NCBI GenBank assembly: GCA_027919835.1
Contig: JANVFP010000029.1
Coordinates: 310,001 to 374,000, forward strand
Reading direction: 5' to 3'
Length of the DNA stretch: 64,000 nucleotides
Source of the DNA: Lentinula raphanica
Lineage: Eukaryota; Basidiomycota; Agaricomycetes; Agaricales; Omphalotaceae
The position numbers and the translations under genes are program-made. Under the pieces are notes generated by a model that saw only the letters and a list, made by a program, of their open reading frames with translations, was not told the DNA's origin and made no database searches. Each line of letters begins with the position of its first letter. The stretch's first letter is position 1. Shown piece by piece: positions 1 through 9,861 of the stretch.

Positions 1-660
1 ATCGTAGTGGTAGTATTGGACGGAAAAGAAACGTGTCTGGTGGGAATCCGTCAAAGCGAAATTTCTCAAAATGAAGTTTATGTCACAATTCTGATTTGGA
101 TTGAACCAAAAGTTCCTTATTTGGTCAAGTCTATGTACGAAATAATGATTAACGGTGCACGTTCCAATTCCGATTGACATTGAAAGCGGAAAGATAGAAC
201 TTAGAAGGTCATCCAATCACTTCTACTTATGCAGCGTAGGCACCAGCCTCAGGCTCCAGGGACGACCGGCGATAAGTGCGAAGGCATCCTTACTCCAAAT
301 CTCATCCCTTTGCCTTAGGTCTCTTTTGATAATTCAGACCATGGTGGACACGTATAGTGAGCTTTGATATCAACCTCCGTGTATGAGGTCTTATTTAATT
401 TCGTTGCGTGGAAGTCGACCGAGTCCCTGTCGAATTTCCAAATTCGCGGAGACACAGGATAAAGCTTTAAAAGATCGAAGAAGTGTCTTGTGAAGCAACC
501 GTCGATGAAAACATTCAATGTGAGCTCGCAGTTACAGTGACTCAAGAGGACGAAGTGAGTGTAGTTGATAGGCACAGAAAATGGGACAGTACTGCGATAT
601 TCGTGCATATTAATTGGACATATCATGAAATGCAGTCCGTCACACACCATTCGAACACGG
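1..660. other. Left edge, no gene recognised
   Basis: No open frame here could be tied to a family or extended by plausible splice sites. A 131-codon frame on the minus strand (315-710) overlaps the end of the next gene and has no recognisable motif. The stretch may hold part of a gene whose body lies left of the window. Confidence 0.4.
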
Positions 661-994
661 TCAATGCTCTTCTTCCTTCTCAGCCATGAGTTTTGCTTCG
701 ATAGCCTCAACCCTTGCTAACCGTGTCTTCCTGCTTTCTGCTATCTCTGCCTTCTTCTTTGCAATGAGAACAGCCGCAGTCTGGTCCCATCTATATGCCA
801 GATAGCCACCATATCCAAAAACACCCATTGCAAGAGCATGCCCACCCAAGTCTGGATCATGTCAAATTGTGAAGCCTTATGTTTAGATCAAATCACGAAC
901 TTTCAAATAGGTTTCGTTTTTGTATTCCGAGTTGACCGAATCTCGCAGCCAAGCCAAATAATGAGAAACCTAGGATATTGGCTAGCATCGACAT
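661..994 (-). CDS. Small mitochondrial inner-membrane protein, possibly a complex I accessory subunit of the NUXM type
   Basis: Two exons (994-901 and 851-661) joined across a 49-nt GT-AG intron give 94 residues. The predicted protein starts MSMLANILGF, has an amphipathic basic stretch around RFGQLGIQKRNLFEN (residues 18-32), then a short glycine- and tyrosine-rich hydrophobic segment (about 34-51) and a charged helical tail rich in Lys, Glu and Ala. This plan, one short membrane segment followed by a charged tail, fits small accessory subunits of respiratory complexes. The RFGQLGIQKRN block resembles fungal NUXM-like complex I proteins as I remember them. The gene structure is well supported because the upstream start, intron and frame all agree. 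The function is a guess; an ATP synthase small subunit is the main alternative. It is transcribed away from the TPR gene that starts 220 bp to the right. Confidence 0.6.
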
Positions 995-1213
995 TGTGGA
1001 GAAGAGTTTGGAACCCAAGAGCAATCTGAATGCTGAAACCTGTTGATGGTAGTAGGGAAAGCGTTATTCCAGCGCCTATGGACTTGTATGTGTGAAGCGC
1101 CCCCGGAGAGCGCCCATTATATCATCTTCAATCTTCTTCAACGTTCTGCAAATTGTGCCCTACTCCTCTTGCTACTCTGATTCTTTTCTGAACACGCTGC
1201 GAGATCATAAATC
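995..1213. promoter_or_regulatory. Divergent promoter between the small mitochondrial protein and the TPR gene
   Basis: The two start codons lie 219 bp apart and face away from each other, so both promoters must fit in this interval. CT-rich patches occur near the right-hand start. No TATA box is obvious. Confidence 0.4.
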
Positions 1214-2160
1214 ATGTCCTCAACCGAAGAGAAATTTGAGATCGCCAAGAAACAAAAGGAAACCGGCGATATAGCTTTCAAAGAAGGGAAAGTCAAAGAA
1301 GGTAGGAACGAGACATAATCCAACTTCTGACTCTATCTGCGTATTCAATCGATTTGCTTTCTTCAAAAGCTTTGGTCTCATACCATGGGGTGCGTCGTTG
1401 AGTCTATATAATGTTATGTGGCGTTTGAGATATCTATCTAGGCTTTAATGTACGCGCAAGGGTTAGACAAGCGAGTAGATATATTCGAATGATAGAAGAG
1501 GGCTCTGCTGAATCCGCGTTATGGTTGGTCTAGGAATGCTTTCAAGTCCATGGGAATGTCAGATCCTGCTGAAGCTGGTCAAAGTAAAACTGAAGTGAGT
1601 GGCAAAGTATTTTGAGCATATACAAATATCTGACTATCATTCTCTGCATTTGGAGGTTGATGAATTCCTAGAGAAGATCTACAATAATATGTCTGCGTGC
1701 CACATGAAAACTGGGAACTGGAGGCGTACGCAGGAAACAGCAGAGAAGGTAGTGCTTTGAACTCTATCAAACCATCATCGATACTGATCGTCCCACTTCC
1801 ATAGGTACTATCAAAGAACGACAAAAACTACAAGGCCATGTATCGTAAAGCAAAAGCACTGGCCGAACAAGGATACCTCGAAAGGGCCTACAAATTGTAC
1901 GAAGATCTGATAACCAAGAATCCATCAGGCATGCCTTAGCTCGTTTCTATTCAAAACACGCTCTTAACATGAGTGTTTTCTCAGAGGCTACTCTATATGA
2001 GCAGGAACTTTCTCGATACAAGGCAATTGATGCCCAGCGGGAAAAAGCGAACAATGCAAAGTTGAAAGGTATACTTTGAACATCTCTCTATGGTCAACTT
2101 ATTCACAGCTGGTTAGGTTTCTTGAACAAAGCAGAGAAAAAAGTCACTTCCGAAGCCTAA
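1214..2160 (+). CDS. Tetratricopeptide-repeat protein (TTC9/FKBP-type TPR fold)
   Basis: Eight exons: 1214-1301, 1370-1389, 1442-1470, 1534-1594, 1656-1748, 1805-1928, 1985-2068 and 2117-2160. Together they give 180 residues with phase kept throughout. TPR helices are visible: KKQKETGDIAFKEGK followed by EALVSYHGALMY, then NMSACHMKTGNWRRTQETAEK, then NYKAMYRKAKALAEQGYLERA. This is the three-repeat arrangement of TTC9-like proteins and of the TPR part of FKBP co-chaperones, which bind the C-terminal peptide of Hsp90 or Hsp70. No PPIase domain is present, so it is a free-standing TPR adaptor. Intron 6 begins with GC (1929) and no GT alternative keeps the frame. Intron 3 can be read as GC-AG from 1471, or as GT-AG from 1474 with a later acceptor after TTTCAAG. 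The exact client is unknown. Confidence 0.8.
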
Positions 2161-2287
2161 GAGTTCTCTTGTTCAGCAAGATACCTCGCCTCAAATTCAT
2201 CGATTGTATTTAATTTACCAAATGTCGTTTTTGCAATATGTATATAGCCGACGCCCCTACTCCGGAAAGAGTCGAATTGTTATATGC

Positions 2288-3710
2288 TCATATGAGTTTT
2301 GCTACCTTTAACTCAACAAAATCATCAACAGCAAAACCTCCTTCTGGGGATCTGACGACTCCAGCCTTCTCAAGGGTCCTGTACAGATTGAATTGATTAG
2401 CTACGTTGTATCACGGTTCAAGATAAACGGCATGCTTCAAAGTGGTCATAACAACGTCCTTCGAGATAACGAGACAATCTTGAGGATAACCAACTGTATT
2501 CATCCAAGCCTATATTCCATTTAACAGATGAGACATGCAGTGTCGGTGAATACGATCTCGTACCTCGATGTCCTGCTCCTTGTATCCAAATTTGGACCTG
2601 ATAAATTCTATGTTCTTCGTTTCTCGACTTTGAACGGAGTCAAAGGCATTTACATGACTCGACAGCGCAGTGAGGAATTGTGTCAGTGATTCTGGGTTGG
2701 TTGAAGATTGAGCTGCTACCAGCCAGGAAGGCCATGGGGTAGGGACCGAGCCAATCTATGCGACCCCACATAGATAGGAGCCATCATCACTCAGTCCGAG
2801 AAAAAGATCAATCAATGACATACGAAGCGAACTTCTCCAGAGTCAAGCCATGGCTTAGTTGTAAACCACTCCCACATGAAAGCACTAGTAGAACCGTCAT
2901 TGACAGAGTTGATCAGGCCTCGAATATCGTTGTGTACTGAAACATGAAAATCAGCCTGGCAATTCAAGGCGACCCGATAAGAAGGCCAGCCACTGCAGAG
3001 TACCTTGGAATTTCATGGTTTCCGGAGACCAACCCTGTTGGAATCCCATGACATAAGCCATAGTCTGGCTTCCACTAGTATCCAGCTCGGTAAACACTCT
3101 CATTGCAAAGACCCGCGGCTAGGTCGATAACGAGGAATGTAGCGGCTTACCTCCCTAGCCTAGATATGCCGATTGTAGTATCCTCCAGATCGCTGATCTT
3201 ATCATATTTCGAGTTCTTTCCTGTAACCACAGCCCTACCGTGGCGTTTGGCAGTCAAGGCATGTTTCCGAAATTGTTAAGCTTCTCTCCTCGTTCAACGT
3301 ACCAGTTCAGTGGGGTAGTCACATAGCTACCAATGAGTTTGTAAGCCTTTGAGCCGTTTGCGATACCAGAGATGAGTGGATCAGTAAGGGCACTGGCACA
3401 TGATCAGCTCAAGTTCGGACTTCAGTGGAGCGGCTTGGGACTTGCATGGCAACATCGATTTCATCTTTCGTGAGACGAGAGATCAATTGGCCAGTCCCAC
3501 CTGCATGGAAGTTACGCATACTTGAGAATCGACGCAAGCACTAGAAGCTCACTGGGGCATTCAACTAATGTGATTGTACGGCCTTCGTCTGATTCGGCAA
3601 ATTGAAGGAGTGGTGAGGAGAAGTGTTCGCGGACTAGACCGTAGAGTGGTGAGTAAGAAACCCTAGCTCCTCATGATTGGTTGATTACCATAGCCTATTC
3701 TCAAAGGCAT
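2288..3710 (-). CDS. ca3427-like protein with a periplasmic-binding-protein (SsuA/THI5-like) fold
   Basis: Ten exons (3710-3689, 3633-3553, 3500-3446, 3392-3303, 3234-3151, 3074-3004, 2936-2824, 2755-2564, 2509-2436, 2378-2288) give 290 residues with every junction in phase. The protein opens MPLRIGYVREHF and contains CPSGTGQLISRL, IDVAIALTDPLI, TTIGISRLGSGSQTM, MWEWFTTKPW and TPWPSWLVAAQ, the conserved signature of fungal and bacterial ca3427-like proteins. These are two-lobed binding-protein folds without a signal peptide, so the protein is probably cytosolic. Its ligand is not established. Intron 3 (from 3445) needs a GC donor to restore IDVAIALTDP. The last intron is best read as GC-AG from 2435, although a GT donor further in (GTGATA) also keeps frame with an eight-residue insertion. 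It is convergent with the TPR gene, with ends 128 bp apart. Confidence 0.85.
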
Positions 3711-4294
3711 GGTGGTAGGATGTAGAGAAGTGAGTACTTTCTGTATCACTGCGAACTGATGGTAGCGGTTGTTCCGTAATGACGCAATTGCGCAATCATT
3801 GTGACATCGCTGCTGGACTCTTTCGAGTTCCTTCGCAGTCCTTCGCAAGCGTTCTGGGAGAGTGATTTGCATGAGAGTGGACGAAACTCACTCGAATCTG
3901 AAGACATTTCTTCGGACGTTCCGTAGCTCTCTGTACTATGTAGGCAGCGTCTTTCAGTCACAGTGGGTATGGTACGCTCATCTCTTTGACGGAGATTTTG
4001 GGAGAAAAGCCGTGTGTTACCTAGTCCCGGTTGGGGGCTGAGTGAAAAATTGTCACAAATGTACTACTGAGGCTGAGGGGCCTGAGCAGTGAGAGGGCCT
4101 GAGAACCAGCCAGCTTGGAGAGATCGTCGCTGAAGCTCGAAAAGTTCGGCTCAAGAGGCCCAGCACGCACATGTGATATGCGCGTGGAAACTTGATCCGA
4201 TGATCGGAATTTGTTATGTTTGTTTGTTTGCGACCGCCGACCACCACTAGCCTCTCTCCTCCTCTTCGGATCGGAGTCTTCCATTTTGCTAGTC
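3711..4294. other. Divergent intergenic interval upstream of the ca3427-like gene and TERT
   Basis: This 584-bp stretch separates two outward-facing starts. Minus-strand open frames of 71-99 codons are present but have no recognisable motif and overlap the likely promoter of TERT. No TATA box or repeat was seen. Confidence 0.4.
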
Positions 4295-7200
4295 ATGGAC
4301 GACACCGTGACTTTGAGCATTCTACAGCAATATTATGCAAACGTCAAGCATCTACGCACATATCTTCAGGAGTCTCTTTACGCGTCAAACAGCAGCCAGC
4401 CACCGAACTTGGTGACAGACCACGATGATGAACCCTTTCATCGATTGCTCGAGACCACTTATGTTGCAACTCAGGTGCCTCAAATCGCAATAGAAAATGC
4501 AATTCCCTGGTCTTCCAGTCCCCGTGTGGGTATGCAGGAGGTATGCACCTGAATCCCTTGTTGGAATAACTCAATTATTTATGGTATGAAAGGTTATTGA
4601 AAGATCTCAAGAACTACTTCTATCCCGAAAGATACAAACCCACGTTATTACTCAAGGATACTCACTTGTAGTGAGTGACCTTTCATGCGAGCGAACCCGA
4701 TTATCGCTCATTTTTGGCAGAAAGACGGCAGCAGAGAATCTATAGCTCGGCGACTGCACAACACCTTCGTCAACACCATTGTCACGGCACTGCAGGAGCC
4801 TCAGTGGACGTCACTGTTACAAAGGTACGCCGCATTAGTTTTAGCATTGATTCTACTGACACGAAGCAACTAGGATTGGTGTTGATGCTATGATCCATCT
4901 TCTCACTCGGACTAGCATGTTTACATCGCTACCAAATGGTTGTCTCTGTCAAATGACAGGACCTATTCTTTTGCACGTCATTCCGAAATCGGAATGTGAA
5001 AGGATCGCAGAATGTTCAAACAAGAGAAAGCGACCCAATATTGACAATGGGCCTTCGGATAGGTCACTGAAGCGAATCAAGATTAGCTATACAGCAAGTG
5101 CACAGCCGCCTATTTTCAAGCTGCGCGAGTATGTTCCTCCCATCCTCATCTAAAACTCACTAACAGAGACTAGACGGTCTCCGAATGATATATTGTTTGC
5201 GCGACAGCGAATATTTTATGCCCGCCCAAATTTTACTCCTTCCGGAGCCATCGTCGTAGGACTGTCGTTGACTCGTAAGTCGTTGAGCTTTCAAAACGTC
5301 TGCGACCAGCCAAGACTTACTGATGTTCTAGATGTACTCAATCGACTACAACCGTCGTTTGGTTCGTCCAGCGTTGCGAATCCAGACTCTCACGCTCAAG
5401 CCGAGAAAAGTCGACGTTTGTCGAAATATATATTCCCTAGGCAATATGGCCTGTCGAGCGCCTTTGTATATGAGGTTTCGAAATATGACCCCTCCCATAT
5501 ACCTGATTTTGCGGATCGAGATAATGAAATCGAGGTATCTTTGTTTGCTGTGCAGATACGATCGTCAACTCAGTTCTCTCGTATAGAGGTTGGGTCATTG
5601 TAAAACTCCAAAAAGGTTGAAGGACATACTAACGCTCATGGACAAGTTGTTGTGGAGACACGGAAAATGTAAGTATAGATTGCTACGCGATTTGGCATGT
5701 CCTTCGAAGGTATCATCACAACTCAGTGCGTTTCTTGCATATCTCTCCTACTCAGTCAGCTGAGAGGTAGCCACCAGGAGACAGTATCGACGAAAACATT
5801 GTGATGGTTGGCTTGTAGTCCTCGTCTTTCGTGAAAAGTTCTGATTCATGATATTGATATAGGAAATGACATCTGAAAACATGTCCGAACTGCGTTCGCA
5901 GATTTCAACGAAACTCAATTCCTTCGATTCGGAAGGAAAAACCATCTCTGCTTTTGGTCTTACGCAAGCGAAGAAAGCTACAAAGAGCAAACCGCGTTTC
6001 ATGGATTTTGCGATCGAATATAGCCAAGTACGTCGCTCGCTTTTGACTCGAGTCCTTTTCCTAACATTTGTGGAAGGTGTACAAATATGTCATTTGGGTC
6101 ACCAATGCTATTATACCAAAGAGCTTTTGGGGCTCCAAAGCAAATTTTCGGTTGATTTGCTACCGTATGTTGAAACTTTCTTCCCGGTACAAATGATGTT
6201 CAAGCTATATGTAGATATCAAGAAGTTCATTTTCTGTCGGCGGTATGAGACCTTAAGCCTACATCACGTACTACAGCGTTTCAGTTCATCCGATTGTGAA
6301 TGGCTAATGCCTCCTGGTGATGGACACGAACAAAAGAGGGTTTCGCTCTCAGATGCCTCGAAGCGTCGCGAACTCCTCGAGGATTTTCTGTTCTGGTTCT
6401 TCGACTCTTTCCTTATCTCACTTCTCCGTGTACGTTTTCGAGTTACGTTGCATAACATCAACTCATGTTAGCGGTCGTTCTAGACAACCTTCTACATCAC
6501 GGATTCTTCGGCGTTTCGCAATCAAGTGCTTTACTTTCGACTTGACGACTGGGAGCAACTTTGTGCGCCACTCCTAGATCGTCTCACAAATGGCACATTC
6601 GAAAAGTTGTCCGAGTATGACGTGAAGGAAATGCTGAGACAACGCGAATTAGGATTCGCCTATGTTCGTCTCATGCCAAAAGAAACTGGGGTCCGTCCCA
6701 TCGTTAATCTGAGGCGAAAGCAAACGTCGCAAACGGTATGTCAATTGTGATCCCTGAAAAGTTCACAAATAGTAAAACATATCAAGGCATACAAGGCATC
6801 CTTTCAAAGCCGCTCTATCAATCAAATACTCCACGCCACTTTCAGGATTTTGACATATGAGAAAGTGAGTAAGGAAAATGGTATTGAAAGTTCAAGTCGC
6901 TGATATTGGATCGGTGTGGTCAGGAGATTCAACCGCATCTTTTAGGAGCTTCCACATCTGGTGATGACGAAGTGTACACCAAACTCAAGCATTTCAAGAC
7001 TTCTCTTCTCGCCTCTAACGAGACAATGTTGGTTTGAGATTCCCGTGTTGTCACAAATCAAGACTGATGGATGAGAGCAATATAGGCCGAAACTCTACTT
7101 CGTCAAAATGGATGTTCAGGCATGTTTCGATACGATTGAGCAGCAGAAACTGTTAGAAATTCTGAGGGCGCTCATTTCCCAGGTGCGTATACCCGTGCCA

Positions 7201-8922
7201 TTGCCTCACATGGAGTTGGACAATCAAGGTCATAACAATAGGATGGGTACATTATCCAGAGATTTGGTCAGATTAGCAAATCCGTTAACCGACCCAAATG
7301 CATGTATCTCAAAAAAGCCGTCCCGGAGGGTAGGTGTGACCGCACATCGTTTCAAAATTTGTGTTGTTCATCGAGAACTTAGACGATCATCCTCACTTTC
7401 TACAACATGCACGAAATCTCGCGACTGTTCTGCGTAACATCATATTTGTCGACCAAGTCAGTATCTCATGTTGTCATCATTAATGCGTTTACGACTTATC
7501 TGCATCTAGATAGTATACCCGTCTACAAAAGCAAATGCCGTTCTTGAGTTACTTGAACAACATATAACAGAAAACATAGTGAAGGTAAGCTCGTGATAAC
7601 TCAAACTGCACCTACTGAAAGACCCCCTGGAAGATTGGAAGTGCTTATTATCGTCAAGTTGTTGGCATTCCTCAAGGATCAGTACTTTCAAGTATATTGT
7701 GCTCCTTCTTTTATGGAGATCTCGAGAGGCAACCGGAGTTCACAAGCTTTAATGACGACCCTCAAAGTGTACGCACATATTGTCTTTGTATCTTCGAGGT
7801 TAACTGTCGCTCAAATCTACAGTTACTCATGAGGCACACCGATGATTATCTGTTGATTACTACTGATCTTAACAAGGCAAAGAAATTCCTCAGAGTAATG
7901 AACAAAGGTGAACAGTCTGCTTGTTTCAGCCAGGATTGCCCATGTATACCTTTCAGGTCATCCGGAGTACGGATGCTTCGTTTCAAAGGATAAAACTTTG
8001 ACAAATTTTGACTTTGATGAACAAATAATGAACGTCGTTTCTCCGAAGCAAGATTGTATGGTCCCTCGTTGACATGCCTCACGAACTTGAACTAATCTGG
8101 CATCTAGCTTTTCCGTGGTGTGGGTATGCAATCAATATGACTGACCTCTCAGTGGCGGTCGATTATGTTCGATATGCTAACTCTCGTGGGTCGTCCACCG
8201 ATTTCGTCTCTAAGGTCATCGTTCATCGTCTGTCCAGGTATCAGCGATTCCTTGACTGTTGTCGATGGACGCACACCTGGTCGGCGCTTCTCGAACAAAA
8301 TGCTGATGTATGCAGTGTGTTCGTTATTCAACCTTCTGATCTCCTAACTTCAATATAGACTTGCAAAGAGAAGAAGTCATGTCATTTACACTGACGGAGC
8401 CCTTAATTCAGATCATACCGTGCATCTGAATATTTATCAAAATTTTCTGCTATCAGCACTGAAAATGGATGCCTATATTCGCGATTGGGAAGGCAAATCA
8501 CGACGCGAAACCGATAAACTCATCAAAGGTACGACAGTCTTACTTACAGCAAGGGAAGCGATACTGAGTGATTACAGACACCGTCAACCAGATGTTTGTC
8601 TACTGCTTTGCCGCAATGCGTAGCAAAGCGTTGAATCGAATTGCGAAGAACAACAACTGTCATGTTGATGTCAGGAAGGGAGACGTTCTTTGGTCCGAAA
8701 TTTCAACCTATCTTCCGTTATGATGCTCATCTGACATGTGAGAAAAGGCTAGGAATGCATGCTTTCCACAAGATTCTATCTCGTTGGCCTAAACGCTATC
8801 TATCGTTGTTAAAGAGGCTGGCGTTGGAAATGGCACAAAAGTGTAATCGGCATAGAAGCAAAAGATTCCGGCAGGTCGTTCATCATGGTTCCGCTTTTCT
8901 GGAGCACGTGCACCTTCATTAG
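4295..8922 (+). CDS. TERT: Telomerase reverse transcriptase (TERT)
   Basis: I could join 25 exons, from 4295-4540 to 8748-8922, all with GT-AG introns of roughly 45-75 nt, into about 1,109 residues. The N-terminal half has the TERT-specific run HGKCKYRLLRDLACP and the motif-T region (FWGSKANFR, then FIFCRRYETLSLHHVLQRF). Reverse-transcriptase motifs follow in order: motif 1 (TTFYITDSSAF), motif 2 (GFAYVRLMPK, GVRPIVNLRRK), motif A (LYFVKMDVQACFDTI, first catalytic Asp), motif B' (GIPQGSVLSSILCSFFYGDLE), motif C (RHTDDYLLIT, catalytic Asp pair), motif D, and motif E (FPWCGYAI). The C-terminal extension ends with WLGMHAFHKILSRWPKRY. The enzyme adds telomeric repeats to chromosome ends using an RNA template. 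The ORF is intact, with no missing catalytic residue. The least certain junctions are around 5755-5862, where the donor is the weak GTCAGC. The next gene starts 82 bp after the stop. Confidence 0.96.
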
Positions 8923-9004
8923 TTAGACATACGACTCGGGTAACTGAATACCCGGTTCCGATCGGTGCTGCGAACTATTTGCTTATTTTAGTCAATTTGA
9001 ATCC

Positions 9005-9861
9005 ATGATCACACTTCCTTCGAGACGAATCGTCAGCTCCTTATCCTCTGTTCCTGTTCGTGTCTCACAAAGACCTCTACCTATATCTTGCACACGCTTT
9101 GACTCTCAGACTCCTGTAACTCTTCCCCGTACTATGTCCACCGTGTCGGAAAAGAGCGACTTCTATTCCTTGAAGGCTGAAATGCCTGGTAACAAGACTT
9201 TTGATTTCAGTGACCTCAAAGGCAAAGTAGTCCTCATCGTGAACACGGCTTCTGCTTGGTATGGCTCGTTTACACCTATCTTGAATCCTGTGTTGATGCA
9301 GCTCGCTTAGTGGATTTACGCCTCAATACAAAGGTGGGTGCGTTTATGATCATACACTCGTGTCGTAGTTCATGATGGAACTGTCAGGTTTGCAAGTCCT
9401 GTACGACAAGTACAAGAACCGTGATTTCACTATTCTGGGCTTTCCTTGCAATCAAGTATGCCTATCCAAATTTCAGACTATATCATTCATTTCTAAGGGC
9501 AGACCTAGTTTGGAGGGCAAGAACCGCTTGACGATGCCGGAGTTGCTGAATTCTGCACTGTCAATCACGGCGTTACTTTCCCTCTCATGAAGAAATCTGA
9601 AGTTAACGGCGATAACACCAACGAGGTTTACCAGTATCTGAAATCACAAAAGTCTGGTATCCTCGGTCTTACACGCATCAAGGTACGTACGTTATATTCA
9701 AAGCTGGATCCAAGTTTGACGCTTTCCTCTTGCTTCTTGCTGTTCAGTGGAACTTTGAGAAGTTCCTGATCGACAAGCAAGGCAATGTTGTCAACCGTTG
9801 GGCTTCCACTACGACACCGCAAGCCATAGACGCGGAAATCGCGAAGTTGCTAGCAGCCTGA
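9005..9861 (+). CDS. Glutathione peroxidase (non-seleno, thioredoxin-dependent type)
   Basis: Five exons (9005-9258, 9311-9333, 9388-9455, 9509-9682, 9748-9861) give 210 residues. Core blocks are FSDLKGKVVLIVNTASACGFTP-type, GLQVLYDKYKNRDFTILGFPCNQ, FGGQEP, then WNFEKFLIDKQGNVVNRW. The peroxidatic residue is a Cys codon assembled across intron 1 (TG+T), so this is a Cys enzyme and not a selenoprotein. The resolving Cys sits in EFCTVN. The family in fungi reduces hydrogen and lipid peroxides, usually with thioredoxin. The first 43 residues are rich in Arg, Ser and Thr without acids, like a mitochondrial presequence. A second in-frame ATG at 9134 would give the cytosolic form, so dual targeting is possible. 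Confidence 0.95.

Noticed and set aside
315..710. 131-codon minus-strand frame at the left edge
   Set aside because: It overlaps the 3' end of the small mitochondrial protein gene, shows no domain or composition bias, and I could not extend it by splice sites.
9240..9335. Selenocysteine in the glutathione peroxidase
   Set aside because: The active-site codon is TGT, made across the intron; there is no in-frame TGA at this position after splicing.
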